A stretch of DNA of 48,070 bases from NCBI GenBank assembly GCA_007130745.1, contig SLRW01000099.1, positions 1-48,070 on the forward strand. Reading direction: 5' to 3'. This stretch comes from Gammaproteobacteria bacterium (GTDB lineage Bacteria > Pseudomonadota > Gammaproteobacteria > UBA5335 > SLRW01). The translations under genes were made by a program, and so were the position numbers. The notes below the pieces were generated by a model that was given only the letters and a program-made list of their open reading frames with translations, had not been told where the DNA came from and searched no databases. Numbering within the stretch: the first letter of the stretch is position 1; every line of letters starts with the position of its first letter. Shown here one piece after another: positions 33,258 to 40,768 of the stretch.

Positions 33258-33303
33258 ATCGCCCGGGTGGTCTGCGTAACCGCCGTCAACCAGGTTGCTC
33301 ATC

Positions 33304-34497
33304 ATGTCTTCCCAGCCGGTCTATCTGGATCATGCCGCCACCACGCCAGTTGACCCTCGTGTGATTGACCGCATGCAGGCTTGTCTGGGGCGCAAGGGCG
33401 TATTTGCCAATCCTGCTTCCGACTCACATGCGCCGGGGCGCGCCGCGGCACGCGAGGTCGAACTGGCCCGGCAGGCGCTGGCCGAGCTGACGGGCGCTGA
33501 TCCGCGTGAGCTGGTGTGGACTTCCGGGGCCACCGAGGCCATTAACCTGGCGATTCTCGGGGGCGCGCGTTTCCACGCCGGCCGGGGCCGCCATGTGGTG
33601 ACCTCGGCGATAGAACACCGGGCCACCCTGGATGCCTGTCGGGCGCTGGAAGCGGAAGGCTTCGAGGTGACCCGCGTGGACTGTGGCAGCGATGGCCGTG
33701 TCAGTCCGCAAGCGCTGGCGGATGCCTTGCGCCCCGATACGGTGCTTGCCTCGGTGATGCACGTCAATAATGAAACCGGGGTGATCCAGGATATTGAAAG
33801 CATTGCCGGCGTTTGCAGCGAAGCCGGTGTAGCACTGCACGTGGATGCCGCCCAGAGTCTGGGCAAGCTCCCCATTGACCTGGGCCGGCTGCCGGTGGCG
33901 ATGATGTCTTTTTCGGCGCACAAGTTGTATGGCCCCAAGGGCATTGGGGCGCTGTTCCTGCGGCGCCGGCCACGGGCCCGGGTGACGCCGTTGATGTATG
34001 GGGGCGGTCATGAGCGCGGCTTGCGCCCCGGGACGCTTGCTACCCATCAGATTGCCGGTATGGGCGAGGCCTGTCGTATTGCCATACAGCGGCTTGAGCA
34101 GGATCAGCAGCACCTTTCCGGTCTTGCCGATCGATTGTGGCAGGGGTTGCGGAGACCGGGAGGAGTGAGTTTTAACGGTGACCCGGACAGGCGTATCCCC
34201 GGGATTCTTAATCTGCATGTGGCCGGCATTGATGGTGAATCACTGGTGGCAGGCGCGCCGGGGGTGGCGTTTGCCCTGGGGTCGGCCTGCACTTCCGCCA
34301 GCCCGGAGCCTTCGCACGTGCTGCGGGCTATGGGTCATGACGAACAGCATATACGCGCTTCGCTGCGGCTTTCGCCCGGGCGGTTTACTACCGCGGCGGA
34401 AATTGATGTCGCGGTGGCCGAGCTGTTGGCCGAGATTGCCCGCTTGCGTGAGTTGTCGCCGTTGTGGCACTCCGGTGGGGAGGCCCTGCCGCAGTGA
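33304..34497 (+). CDS. iscS: IscS-type cysteine desulfurase
   Basis: A 397-residue PLP enzyme that takes sulfur from cysteine for Fe-S clusters and thiolated tRNA. The start YLDHAATTPVDPRVIDRM, the PLP lysine K207 (SFSAHKLYGPKGIGALFL) and the catalytic loop Cys329 (GSACTSASPEPSHVL) are all in place, so it should be active. The sequence is IscS-like throughout but departs at the end: it reads LSPLWHSGGEALPQ and lacks the longer EWAHH-type tail of E. coli IscS that helps dock IscU. ATG 33304 is chosen; a TTG three codons upstream is in frame. Its stop overlaps the next start (GTGA). No iscR lies upstream. Confidence 0.92.
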   Translation: MSSQPVYLDHAATTPVDPRVIDRMQACLGRKGVFANPASDSHAPGRAAAREVELARQALAELTGADPRELVWTSGATEAINLAILGGARFHAGRGRHVVTSAIEHRATLDACRALEAEGFEVTRVDCGSDGRVSPQALADALRPDTVLASVMHVNNETGVIQDIESIAGVCSEAGVALHVDAAQSLGKLPIDLGRLPVAMMSFSAHKLYGPKGIGALFLRRRPRARVTPLMYGGGHERGLRPGTLATHQIAGMGEACRIAIQRLEQDQQHLSGLADRLWQGLRRPGGVSFNGDPDRRIPGILNLHVAGIDGESLVAGAPGVAFALGSACTSASPEPSHVLRAMGHDEQHIRASLRLSPGRFTTAAEIDVAVAELLAEIARLRELSPLWHSGGEALPQ

Positions 34498-34871
34498 GTG
34501 AGTATTATCCCGAGAGCCATCCGGTGTGGCGGCTGTTTCGTGAGACGCCGGGCGCCGGCGAGCTGGCGGAAGCGCCTGATGTGCTTGTCAGTGAGGCACG
34601 TTCGCCCGCCGATGGCGCCGTGTTGCGTCTGTCTGTGCAGGTGATGGACGGGGTGCTTGTGCAGGTGCGTTTCAAGGCATTCGGTTGTCCCGCGTGCATT
34701 GCTTGTGGCGCCTGGCTGGTCAGTCGACTTGAGGGGCAGGGAACCGAAGCGCTTGCCGGGGTGTCTGTGGTGGCATTAGCCGAAGGTCTTCAGCTGCCGG
34801 CTACTCGGCGCCATTGTGCCGTGCTGGCCGAAGAAGTTGCTCACGATTTGCATGCGCGGCTGGCCCGATAA
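34494..34871 (+). CDS. Divergent IscU-like scaffold protein missing one cluster ligand
   Basis: A 125-residue protein, GTG start overlapping the desulfurase stop. It aligns with IscU over its full length: an N-terminal helix with FRETPGAGEL in place of ENPRNVGSF, then SPADGAVLRLSVQV, VRFKAFGCPACIACGAWLVS, and LQLPATRRHCAVLAEEV. Of the three IscU cluster cysteines, C65 (E. coli C63) and C108 (C106) are kept. The first (C37) is Asp40, and the conserved Asp39 is Ala42. Two extra cysteines make C65-x2-C68-x2-C71. The HscA-recognition motif LPPVK reads LPATR, and no hscA is nearby. The length is normal (E. coli IscU has 128), so it is not a fragment. It could be an altered scaffold or a sulfur acceptor; the function is not known. 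Confidence 0.8.
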   Translation: MSEYYPESHPVWRLFRETPGAGELAEAPDVLVSEARSPADGAVLRLSVQVMDGVLVQVRFKAFGCPACIACGAWLVSRLEGQGTEALAGVSVVALAEGLQLPATRRHCAVLAEEVAHDLHARLAR

Positions 34872-34880
34872 CGCGCAAAA

Positions 34881-34909
34881 ACCGGGCCTTGTAGGTTACA
34901 ATGCCCGGT
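34881..34909. promoter_or_regulatory. Long interrupted palindrome overlapping the putative iscA promoter
   Basis: ACCGGGC-C-TTGTA, three bases, TACAA-T-GCCCGGT form a 29-base hairpin or operator with twelve pairs and one mismatch. It contains a TACAAT -10-like box (34897-34902) about 40 bases before iscA. Read on the minus strand it is followed by a short T run, so a hairpin terminator is possible there; on the plus strand no T run follows. Confidence 0.55.
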
Positions 34910-34942
34910 GGCGCTGAAAATTTCCGGCGAGGAGGTTCGATT

Positions 34943-35266
34943 ATGTCCATTACCCTGACTGAAGCTGCCGCCGAGCGGGTGCGTTCTCATCTGGCCCGGC
35001 GTGGTCATGGCGTGGGGCTGCGGCTGGGCGTGCGCACTACCGGCTGCTCGGGTATGGCCTATGTTGTCGATTATGCCGATGAAGTCGGCAAGGACGACGC
35101 GGTGTTCGAGGATCACGGGGTGAAGGTTATCGTCGATCATCATGCTCTGCAGTACATCGATGGTACGGAGCTCGACTTTGTGCGCCAGGGGCTGAATGAG
35201 TCTTTCCAGTTCCGCAATCCCAATGTGAAGGATGAATGCGGTTGCGGCGAGAGTTTCAACGTATAG
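34943..35266 (+). CDS. iscA: Iron-sulfur cluster assembly protein IscA
   Basis: A 107-residue A-type Fe-S carrier. It is close to E. coli IscA: MSITLTEAAAERV at the start, LRLGVRTTGCSGMAYVVDY with Cys35, and the end VKDECGCGESFNV with Cys99 and Cys101, the three ligand cysteines. The segment GLRLGVRTTGCSGMAY identifies IscA rather than ErpA or SufA. AGGAGG lies just before ATG 34943, so the start is safe, although the frame is open further upstream. In Pseudomonas and E. coli hscB-hscA-fdx-iscX follow; here the next gene is ndk, after a terminator-like hairpin. Confidence 0.92.
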   Translation: MSITLTEAAAERVRSHLARRGHGVGLRLGVRTTGCSGMAYVVDYADEVGKDDAVFEDHGVKVIVDHHALQYIDGTELDFVRQGLNESFQFRNPNVKDECGCGESFNV

Positions 35267-35277
35267 GCGGGTGTGAT

Positions 35278-35309
35278 CACCGGCTGCCAGGCCGGTGTGA
35301 GCGCTTTTT
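35278..35309 (+). terminator. Terminator-like hairpin between iscA and ndk
   Basis: CACCGGC (35278-35284) pairs with GCCGGTG (35291-35297) around a six-base loop, followed seven bases later by TTTTT and then a longer T-rich run. It sits at the point where hscB-hscA-fdx-iscX would lie in the standard operon. It probably ends the isc-type unit, with ndk read from its own promoter or by readthrough. Confidence 0.6.
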
Positions 35310-35341
35310 ATCTTTTTTTATTTTCAGACGGAGAGGAATGA

Positions 35342-35773
35342 ATGGCCGTGGAACGCACGCTTTCTATTATCAAGCCCGATGCTGTGGCAAAGAATGTCAT
35401 TGGTGAAATCTACAGCCGCTTTGAAAAAGGCGGTCTGCGTATTGTTGCTGCCCGCATGGCGCAACTTGATCGTGAACAGGCCGAGGCTTTTTACGCGGTG
35501 CATCGGGAGCGGCCATTTTTTTCCGCATTGGTGGAATTCATGATTTCCGGTCCGGTGATGGTTCAGGTACTTGAAGGCGAAGGCGCAATTGCGCGCAATC
35601 GCGAGATCATGGGCGCCACGAACCCCAAAGAGGCTGATCCCGGCACCATTCGCGCCGACTTTGCCGACTCCATCGACGCTAATGCTGTGCATGGCTCGGA
35701 CGCGCCGGAAACTGCTCGCGAGGAAATTGCCTTTTTCTTCAGCGAAGACCAGATCTGTCCGCGCCAGGCCTGA
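35342..35773 (+). CDS. ndk: Nucleoside diphosphate kinase
   Basis: A 143-residue enzyme that balances NTP and dNTP pools. It begins VERTLSIIKPDAVAKNVIGE, a family start. The phosphate-carrying His is in NAVHGSDAPETAREEIAFFF, the standard signature. RPFFSALVEFMISGPV lies between. GGAG precedes ATG 35342. It is followed by rlmN, then pilF/pilW, rodZ and hisS, the conserved order of Pseudomonas. Confidence 0.97.
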   Translation: MAVERTLSIIKPDAVAKNVIGEIYSRFEKGGLRIVAARMAQLDREQAEAFYAVHRERPFFSALVEFMISGPVMVQVLEGEGAIARNREIMGATNPKEADPGTIRADFADSIDANAVHGSDAPETAREEIAFFFSEDQICPRQA

Positions 35774-35793
35774 GCCGTTGCAGGTGATATGCA

Positions 35794-36909
35794 ATGAATG
35801 AGCAGCCCGCCACTCGCCAGAACTTGATGGGGCTGGACCAACAGGGATTGGAGGCATTTTTCCTCGACATGGGGGAAAAGCGTTTCCGTGCCCGACAGGT
35901 CATGCAATGGATCCATCAGCATGGGGTGCTGGATTTCGACAGCATGACCAATCTGGGCAAGGCGCTGCGCAGCCGGCTTGCGGAGGTCGCCGAGGTGCGT
36001 GCGCCACGGGTGATTTTGCGCAAGCAATCCGATGACGGCACTCGCAAGTGGTTGCTTCAGCTCGACGGAGGCGGGGCGGTGGAAACCGTGTTTATCCCCG
36101 AGAGTGACCGCGGCACGTTGTGTGTGTCATCCCAGGTGGGGTGTGCGCTGGACTGTTCGTTTTGTTCTACCGCGCAACAGGGCCTGAGCCGCAACATGAG
36201 CTCGGCGGAAATCATCAGCCAGCTGTGGCTGGTGCGCCAGGAGCTGTTGGCTGAAACCGGCGACTCGCGGGCCATCAGTAATGTAGTGCTTATGGGGATG
36301 GGCGAGCCCCTGCTCAACTTCAATCAGGTGCTGCCTGCCTTGCGCCTGATGCTGGATGATTTTGCCTATGGCCTGTCAAAGCGCCGTGTCACACTGAGCA
36401 CCGCCGGGGTGGTGCCGGCCATGGACCGTCTGCGCGAAGAATGCGATGTGGCCCTGGCGGTGTCTTTGCATGCGCCTGATGATCCCCTGCGTGATGAGCT
36501 TGTGCCCATCAATCGCAAGTTCCCCGTGGCCGAGCTGATGGACGCCTGTCGGCGGTATGTCAGGGATCGCAACCATAAAACCCATGTGACTTTTGAGTAT
36601 GTGATGCTTGATGGCGTCAATGATCAGCCGGAGCAGGCCCGGGCGCTGGTAAAACTGCTTCAGGGCGTACCGGCCAAGGTTAATCTGATTCCCTTCAACC
36701 CCTTCCCGGGCACGGTTTACCGTTGCTCGCCGGCCGATGTTATCGCGCGCTTTCAGGATATACTGCATCATCACGGGGTGCGCACGATTACCCGCAGGAC
36801 ACGGGGTGACGATATCGATGCGGCCTGCGGGCAGTTGGTGGGGCGTGTTAACGGGCGTGCCCGACGGATCCGGCGGGCCTCGGGTGCGGCAGGAGTAGCA
36901 ACGGCATGA
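35794..36909 (+). CDS. rlmN: Dual-specificity RNA methyltransferase RlmN
   Basis: A 371-residue radical-SAM enzyme that methylates C2 of adenine 2503 in 23S rRNA and adenine 37 in some tRNAs. The cluster motif CALDCSFCSTAQQG has the CxxxCxxC arrangement; the catalytic Cys near the C terminus is in TRGDDIDAACGQL. N-terminal LGMDLFF-like helices (LEAFFLDMGEKRFRARQVMQWIH) and the block NVVLMGMGEPLLNFNQVLPAL are typical. The last 25 or so residues are basic. Its stop overlaps the pilF/pilW start (ATGA), so these are cotranscribed. Confidence 0.96.
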   Translation: MNEQPATRQNLMGLDQQGLEAFFLDMGEKRFRARQVMQWIHQHGVLDFDSMTNLGKALRSRLAEVAEVRAPRVILRKQSDDGTRKWLLQLDGGGAVETVFIPESDRGTLCVSSQVGCALDCSFCSTAQQGLSRNMSSAEIISQLWLVRQELLAETGDSRAISNVVLMGMGEPLLNFNQVLPALRLMLDDFAYGLSKRRVTLSTAGVVPAMDRLREECDVALAVSLHAPDDPLRDELVPINRKFPVAELMDACRRYVRDRNHKTHVTFEYVMLDGVNDQPEQARALVKLLQGVPAKVNLIPFNPFPGTVYRCSPADVIARFQDILHHHGVRTITRRTRGDDIDAACGQLVGRVNGRARRIRRASGAAGVATA

Positions 36910-37664
36910 CATTGAGATCCATGATATCGGTTGTTTTGCTGGCGGGGCCGCTGGTCCTGTCCGGTTGCGCTACAACCACTGAAGATGAACGTTTCAGTTC
37001 CTCCATGGACCGGGCGGCAGAGATTAATACCCGGCTGGGTGTGGGGTATATGCAGCAAGGACAGAACCAACTCGCCAGAGAGAAGCTGTTGCGGGCACTG
37101 GACCAGAATCCGCGTTATGCACCGGCTCACCGGGCCATGGCTGAAGTGTATGTGCGCATGGGCGACCCTGATGAAGCCGAGAATCACTATCGGCGTTCGC
37201 TCCGGCTGGATTCGGGAAATCCGGAAACCCGTAACAATTACGGGGTATTCCTGTGTGATCAGGGGCGCTTTAGCGAAGCAGATCGCCAGTTCCGAAACGC
37301 GGCGCAGAACCGCGACTACTCAACACCGGAGTTTGCCTGGACCAATGCCGGTGTTTGTGCTCGCATGGATGGCAAGGATGACAAGGCAGAGGAGTATTTC
37401 CGTAATGCCCTGCGGCTTAATCCCGGGTTTCCCAGTGCCCTGATCGAAATGGGCGAGTTGCATTATGATCGCGGTGACTATCCGCGCGCGCGCAGTTTTG
37501 TGCAGAATTTTCACAGTGTGGTTCGGCCCACTGCCCGCAGTCTGTGGCTGGGCGTGCGTGCGGCGCGGGAAGTCGGTGACAATGAGCAGGCGGCGATGTT
37601 TGCCCGACGCTTGCGCGAGGATTTCCCCGACTCCCGTGAAGCGCGTCAGCTGGAGGAGTCGTGA
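36906..37664 (+). CDS. pilW: Type IV pilus biogenesis/stability lipoprotein PilW (PilF)
   Basis: A 252-residue outer-membrane lipoprotein needed in Pseudomonas and Neisseria for PilQ secretin assembly and pilus stability. The lipobox is LVLSGC at about residue 20. TPR units follow: INTRLGVGYMQQGQNQLAREKL, PAHRAMAEVYVRMGDPDEAENH, TRNNYGVFLCDQGRFSEAD and ALIEMGELHYDRGDYPRARSF. No other pilus gene is in the window. The start overlaps rlmN and the stop overlaps rodZ (GTGA), giving a tight coupled group. Confidence 0.9.
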   Translation: MTLRSMISVVLLAGPLVLSGCATTTEDERFSSSMDRAAEINTRLGVGYMQQGQNQLAREKLLRALDQNPRYAPAHRAMAEVYVRMGDPDEAENHYRRSLRLDSGNPETRNNYGVFLCDQGRFSEADRQFRNAAQNRDYSTPEFAWTNAGVCARMDGKDDKAEEYFRNALRLNPGFPSALIEMGELHYDRGDYPRARSFVQNFHSVVRPTARSLWLGVRAAREVGDNEQAAMFARRLREDFPDSREARQLEES

Positions 37665-38665
37665 GCGAAAGCGGTCACCTTTTTGACGAGGGTGTTGGCA
37701 GCGCCCGTCGTCCCCCGGGGGAGCGTTTACGCCAGGCACGTGAGCGTCGCGGCCTGACGGTGGCCGCGGTAGCCGATACGCTGCGTCTGTCCTCGGCCAT
37801 GATCGAGGCGCTGGAGCAGGACCGTTATGAAGACCTGCCGCCGGCCACATTCGTGCGCGGTTATCTTCGCAGCTATGCAGAATTGCTCGGGCTGTCAGTT
37901 GACGACGTGCTTCAGGCTCACGCCCTGGCCCAGCCGGAGTCCGATTCCGTCACCTATGCCGGCCCCGTGGCCCAGTCATTATCAGGCAGCCATCGCGCCC
38001 GGGTTGTGGCCTCCGTGTTGGGTGTGGCCATTCTGGCGCTTGCGCTGGTGGTTGTCGGCTGGTTGAGCGGCGAACGCGATGCCGTTGAGCCGGATGCACG
38101 GCTTGCGGAAGCGACTCGCGCCGACACAGTGATGCCTTCGCGACCCTCTGCCGAGCCTGATCTGGGCCAGCTGGTCACGCCGTCCGTGCCGGTTGATGAA
38201 CCCGGCAACGAACAAGCGGGGGTGCGGGAGCCGGATGATGCTGCAACAATCGCTGATCATGAAGCAGTGATTCAACCCGAGGGTCGCGAGCCCGTGCAGG
38301 TGATACCCCGCGAGGAGGGTCCGGCTGAAACTTCAGAGCCGGCGGTGGATGAGCCTGAAGTGGCGGAGACCCCGGATGAGGTTGCAGCCGAGCCGGGGGA
38401 AATGACGCCGGTGCGGGTTGAATTCCGCATTCGCGAGGGTGGCCAGAGCTGGGTTGAGATTGAAGATGCTGCCGGTGAGCGTGTGGCACGACGCCTGTTT
38501 GGCAGCGGTGAGCGCTTCAGCGCCGAGGCCGGGGCGCCGTTAAGTGTTTTTGTGGGGGATGCCGCCGAGGTTGAGTTGAGTATAGACGGTGAACCATACG
38601 ATTTGTTTGGCCATATGCGTGTTAATAATACGGCTCGTCTGACTATTGATCCCGGCGCGCCCTGA
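37661..38665 (+). CDS. rodZ: Cytoskeleton protein RodZ
   Basis: A 334-residue bitopic membrane protein that links MreB to the wall machinery. An N-terminal helix-turn-helix (GERLRQARERRGLTVAAVAD, then YEDLPPATFVRGYLRSYAELLGL) lies on the cytoplasmic side, and one membrane segment (VVASVLGVAILALALVVVGW) is near residue 120. A long acidic Pro-Glu-rich linker follows to residue 245, then the periplasmic beta domain (VEFRIREGGQSWVEIEDAAG...). GTG start overlapping the pilW stop. In E. coli and Pseudomonas ispG follows; here hisS does. Confidence 0.93.
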   Translation: MSESGHLFDEGVGSARRPPGERLRQARERRGLTVAAVADTLRLSSAMIEALEQDRYEDLPPATFVRGYLRSYAELLGLSVDDVLQAHALAQPESDSVTYAGPVAQSLSGSHRARVVASVLGVAILALALVVVGWLSGERDAVEPDARLAEATRADTVMPSRPSAEPDLGQLVTPSVPVDEPGNEQAGVREPDDAATIADHEAVIQPEGREPVQVIPREEGPAETSEPAVDEPEVAETPDEVAAEPGEMTPVRVEFRIREGGQSWVEIEDAAGERVARRLFGSGERFSAEAGAPLSVFVGDAAEVELSIDGEPYDLFGHMRVNNTARLTIDPGAP

Positions 38666-38748
38666 GGCGTATTGCCGGTGTGCCCGGTCCGGGCAGCGAC
38701 TATTTCATGATTGCCAGAGTTGTCCAGCCAGCTAACAGGGGTTTGCAG

Positions 38749-40020
38749 GTGTCCGGAAAAATCCAGGCCGTACGCGGCATGAATGACATCCTGCCGGAGC
38801 ATTCGCATCTGTGGCAGTTTCTCGAGGATTGCACCCGCGAGGCGCTTGAGTCGGCTGGTTATAGAGAAATCCGGTTGCCGCTGGTGGAGCGTACGGCGCT
38901 GTTCAGTCGTGCTATCGGCGAAGTCACCGATATTGTGGAAAAAGAAATGTATACCTTCGAGGACCGCAACGGTGACAGCCTCACCTTGCGTCCTGAAGGC
39001 ACGGCGGGCTGTGTGCGTGCAGGCATAGAGCGTGGTTTGTTTCACAACAGCCAACCCCGGCTGTGGTACAGCGGCCCCATGTTTCGCCACGAGCGTCCCC
39101 AGAAAGGCCGATATCGCCAGTTTCACCAGATTGGTGTCGAGGCTTACGGCATGGATGGCCCGGATGTGGATGCCGAACAGATTCTGCTGCTGCGGCGTCT
39201 TTGGGAACGTCTGGGTATTCGTGCCGAGTTGCGGCTGAATTCGCTGGGTACACCCGAGGCCAGACGTGATTATCGCGCCGCCCTGGTGCGTTATTTCGAG
39301 GCGCATGCCGGCCAGCTGGACGAAGACAGTCAGCGGCGCCTGCATACCAACCCCATGCGCATACTGGACAGCAAGAACCCGGCGCTATTTGATCTCATCG
39401 ATGCCGCGCCCAGGTTGCCGGATTATCTTGACGACGAATCTCGCGAGCATTTCTCCAGACTGTGTCGGTTGCTGGATGACGCCGGGGTTGAATATGTGCT
39501 GGATCCGCGGCTGGTGCGTGGGCTGGATTATTACACCCGCACCGTTTTTGAGTGGGTCACGGATGCCCTGGGCGCCCAGGATGCAGTGTGTTCAGGTGGT
39601 CGTTATGATGGCCTGGTGACCCAGCTTGGTGGTCGTCCGACCCCGGCCGTGGGTTTTGCCCTGGGGATGGAGCGAGTGATTGCCCTGATTGAACAGCAGG
39701 CGCCGGAGCGCCCGCCCCGCATGTTGCCGCATGTCTACGTGGTGCACTCGGGTGAGCAGGCTGAGCGCCTGGCTTTTGAGGTCAGTGAGTTGCTGCGTGA
39801 GCAGGTCGAAGGCCTGAGGCTGATGCTCAACTGCGGGGGTGGCAGCTTCAAGGCCCAGTTCCGGCGTGCCGACAACAGTGGTGCGGCCGTGGCGCTGGTG
39901 ATTGGCGAGGAAGAGGCCGGGACCCGGACCGTTCAACTCAAGCCCTTGCGCGAGCACAGCGAACAGCAGGCTGTAAAACTGGAAGCATTGCCGGCAGCAG
40001 TGGCGGCATTGATTAATTGA
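38749..40020 (+). CDS. hisS: Histidine--tRNA ligase
   Basis: A 423-residue class II synthetase. Motif 2 is YRQFHQIGVEAYG with the FRHERPQKGR loop before it, the histidine-specific parts are RGLDYYTRTVFEW and GGRYDGLVTQLGG, and motif 3 is AVGFALGMERVIAL. The C-terminal anticodon-binding domain has the HVYVVHSGEQAERLAF start. GTG 38749 is chosen since it gives MSGKIQAVRGMNDILP, the family start, with AGGGG upstream; an ATG at 38707 in frame would add a non-homologous extension. It follows rodZ with ispG missing between. Confidence 0.96.
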   Translation: MSGKIQAVRGMNDILPEHSHLWQFLEDCTREALESAGYREIRLPLVERTALFSRAIGEVTDIVEKEMYTFEDRNGDSLTLRPEGTAGCVRAGIERGLFHNSQPRLWYSGPMFRHERPQKGRYRQFHQIGVEAYGMDGPDVDAEQILLLRRLWERLGIRAELRLNSLGTPEARRDYRAALVRYFEAHAGQLDEDSQRRLHTNPMRILDSKNPALFDLIDAAPRLPDYLDDESREHFSRLCRLLDDAGVEYVLDPRLVRGLDYYTRTVFEWVTDALGAQDAVCSGGRYDGLVTQLGGRPTPAVGFALGMERVIALIEQQAPERPPRMLPHVYVVHSGEQAERLAFEVSELLREQVEGLRLMLNCGGGSFKAQFRRADNSGAAVALVIGEEEAGTRTVQLKPLREHSEQQAVKLEALPAAVAALIN

Positions 40021-40129
40021 TGATTGATTGAGAGCTGGCAGCTCTTCAGACTGTGATGCCTTGTTCTGGCGTTGCAGTTGCTGCTTAGCCGGTAAACAGA
40101 CATGAATACCTTGTTGAGGAGATCAGGCA

Positions 40130-40768
40130 GTGGCGGATTATTCTGCGGAAGAAGAACAACTTGAGAAACTCAAGGAATGGTGGCGTGAGAACCGCAACTA
40201 TGTGATTGCGGGCGTGGTGCTCGGGCTGCTGGTGGTATTCGGCTGGCGCGGCTGGGAAACTCACACGCAATCCATGGCCGAGGACGGGTCCATGCATTTC
40301 GAAAACCTGCATGTGGCTACGCAGCTTGGTCAGTACGAGCAGGCTACAGAAATAGCGCAGAACCTGCGTGAGCATTATGCGCGCACCCCTTATGCCGGTC
40401 TGGGCAGTCTGGTCGTGGCCCGGGCCGCGCTGGAAGCCGGTGAGCCTGAAACTGCGGTAGAAAGCCTGACCTGGGCCATGGACAAGGCGCGCAGCCGAGA
40501 GATTCAGGCGTTGGCGCGGTTGCGTCTGGCGCGGGTGAAATTTGATCAGGGGGAAAGCGACGCAGCATTGTCCCTGCTTGTCCGCCCGCCACGGCAGAGT
40601 TTTACCGCAGCCTATGCCGAATTACGGGGTGATATTCATGCCAGCGAGGGGCGCACTGAGCAGGCCCGTGAAGCCTATCAGGCTGCCCTGGATGCCAGCG
40701 AGCGCGACACCGGCAATCTGGGTATGTTGCGAATGAAGCTTGATGCCATGGGTGGTCCGCGGGAATGA
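40130..40768 (+). CDS. yfgM: YfgM family ancillary SecYEG translocon protein
   Basis: A 212-residue inner-membrane protein (YfgM/DUF2133 family) with a single anchor (YVIAGVVLGLLVVFGWRGW) near the N terminus and a periplasmic TPR-like domain, including the SLVVARAALEAGEPETAVESL and EIQALARLRLARVKFDQGES repeats. E. coli YfgM pairs with PpiD at the Sec translocon. The GTG start at 40130 has GAGGAGAT upstream. The 109-base gap before it holds a small AGAGCT/AGCTCT hairpin (40031-40045) without a T run. The stop overlaps the bamB start as ATGA. Confidence 0.92.
   Translation: MADYSAEEEQLEKLKEWWRENRNYVIAGVVLGLLVVFGWRGWETHTQSMAEDGSMHFENLHVATQLGQYEQATEIAQNLREHYARTPYAGLGSLVVARAALEAGEPETAVESLTWAMDKARSREIQALARLRLARVKFDQGESDAALSLLVRPPRQSFTAAYAELRGDIHASEGRTEQAREAYQAALDASERDTGNLGMLRMKLDAMGGPRE

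Noticed and set aside
34464..34871. Longer form of the IscU-like protein starting ten codons earlier
   Set aside because: The extra residues lie inside the desulfurase gene and have no homology; the GTG at 34494 gives the family start and a GTGA overlap.
34494..34871. IscU-like gene as a decaying pseudogene
   Set aside because: The frame is intact, full length, translationally coupled, and the fold-defining segments and two ligand cysteines are kept, so decay is less likely than divergence.
723..34902. Repeated GTTACA-type strings (before yciO, mtnA, galU and iscA) as a shared regulator motif
   Set aside because: They look like ordinary TACAAT/TACACT -10 boxes preceded by a G/T-rich base and are too short to mark a regulon.
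40031..40045. AGAGCT/AGCTCT hairpin after hisS as a terminator
   Set aside because: No T run follows, so it is only a hairpin; yfgM can be read from hisS or from an unseen promoter.
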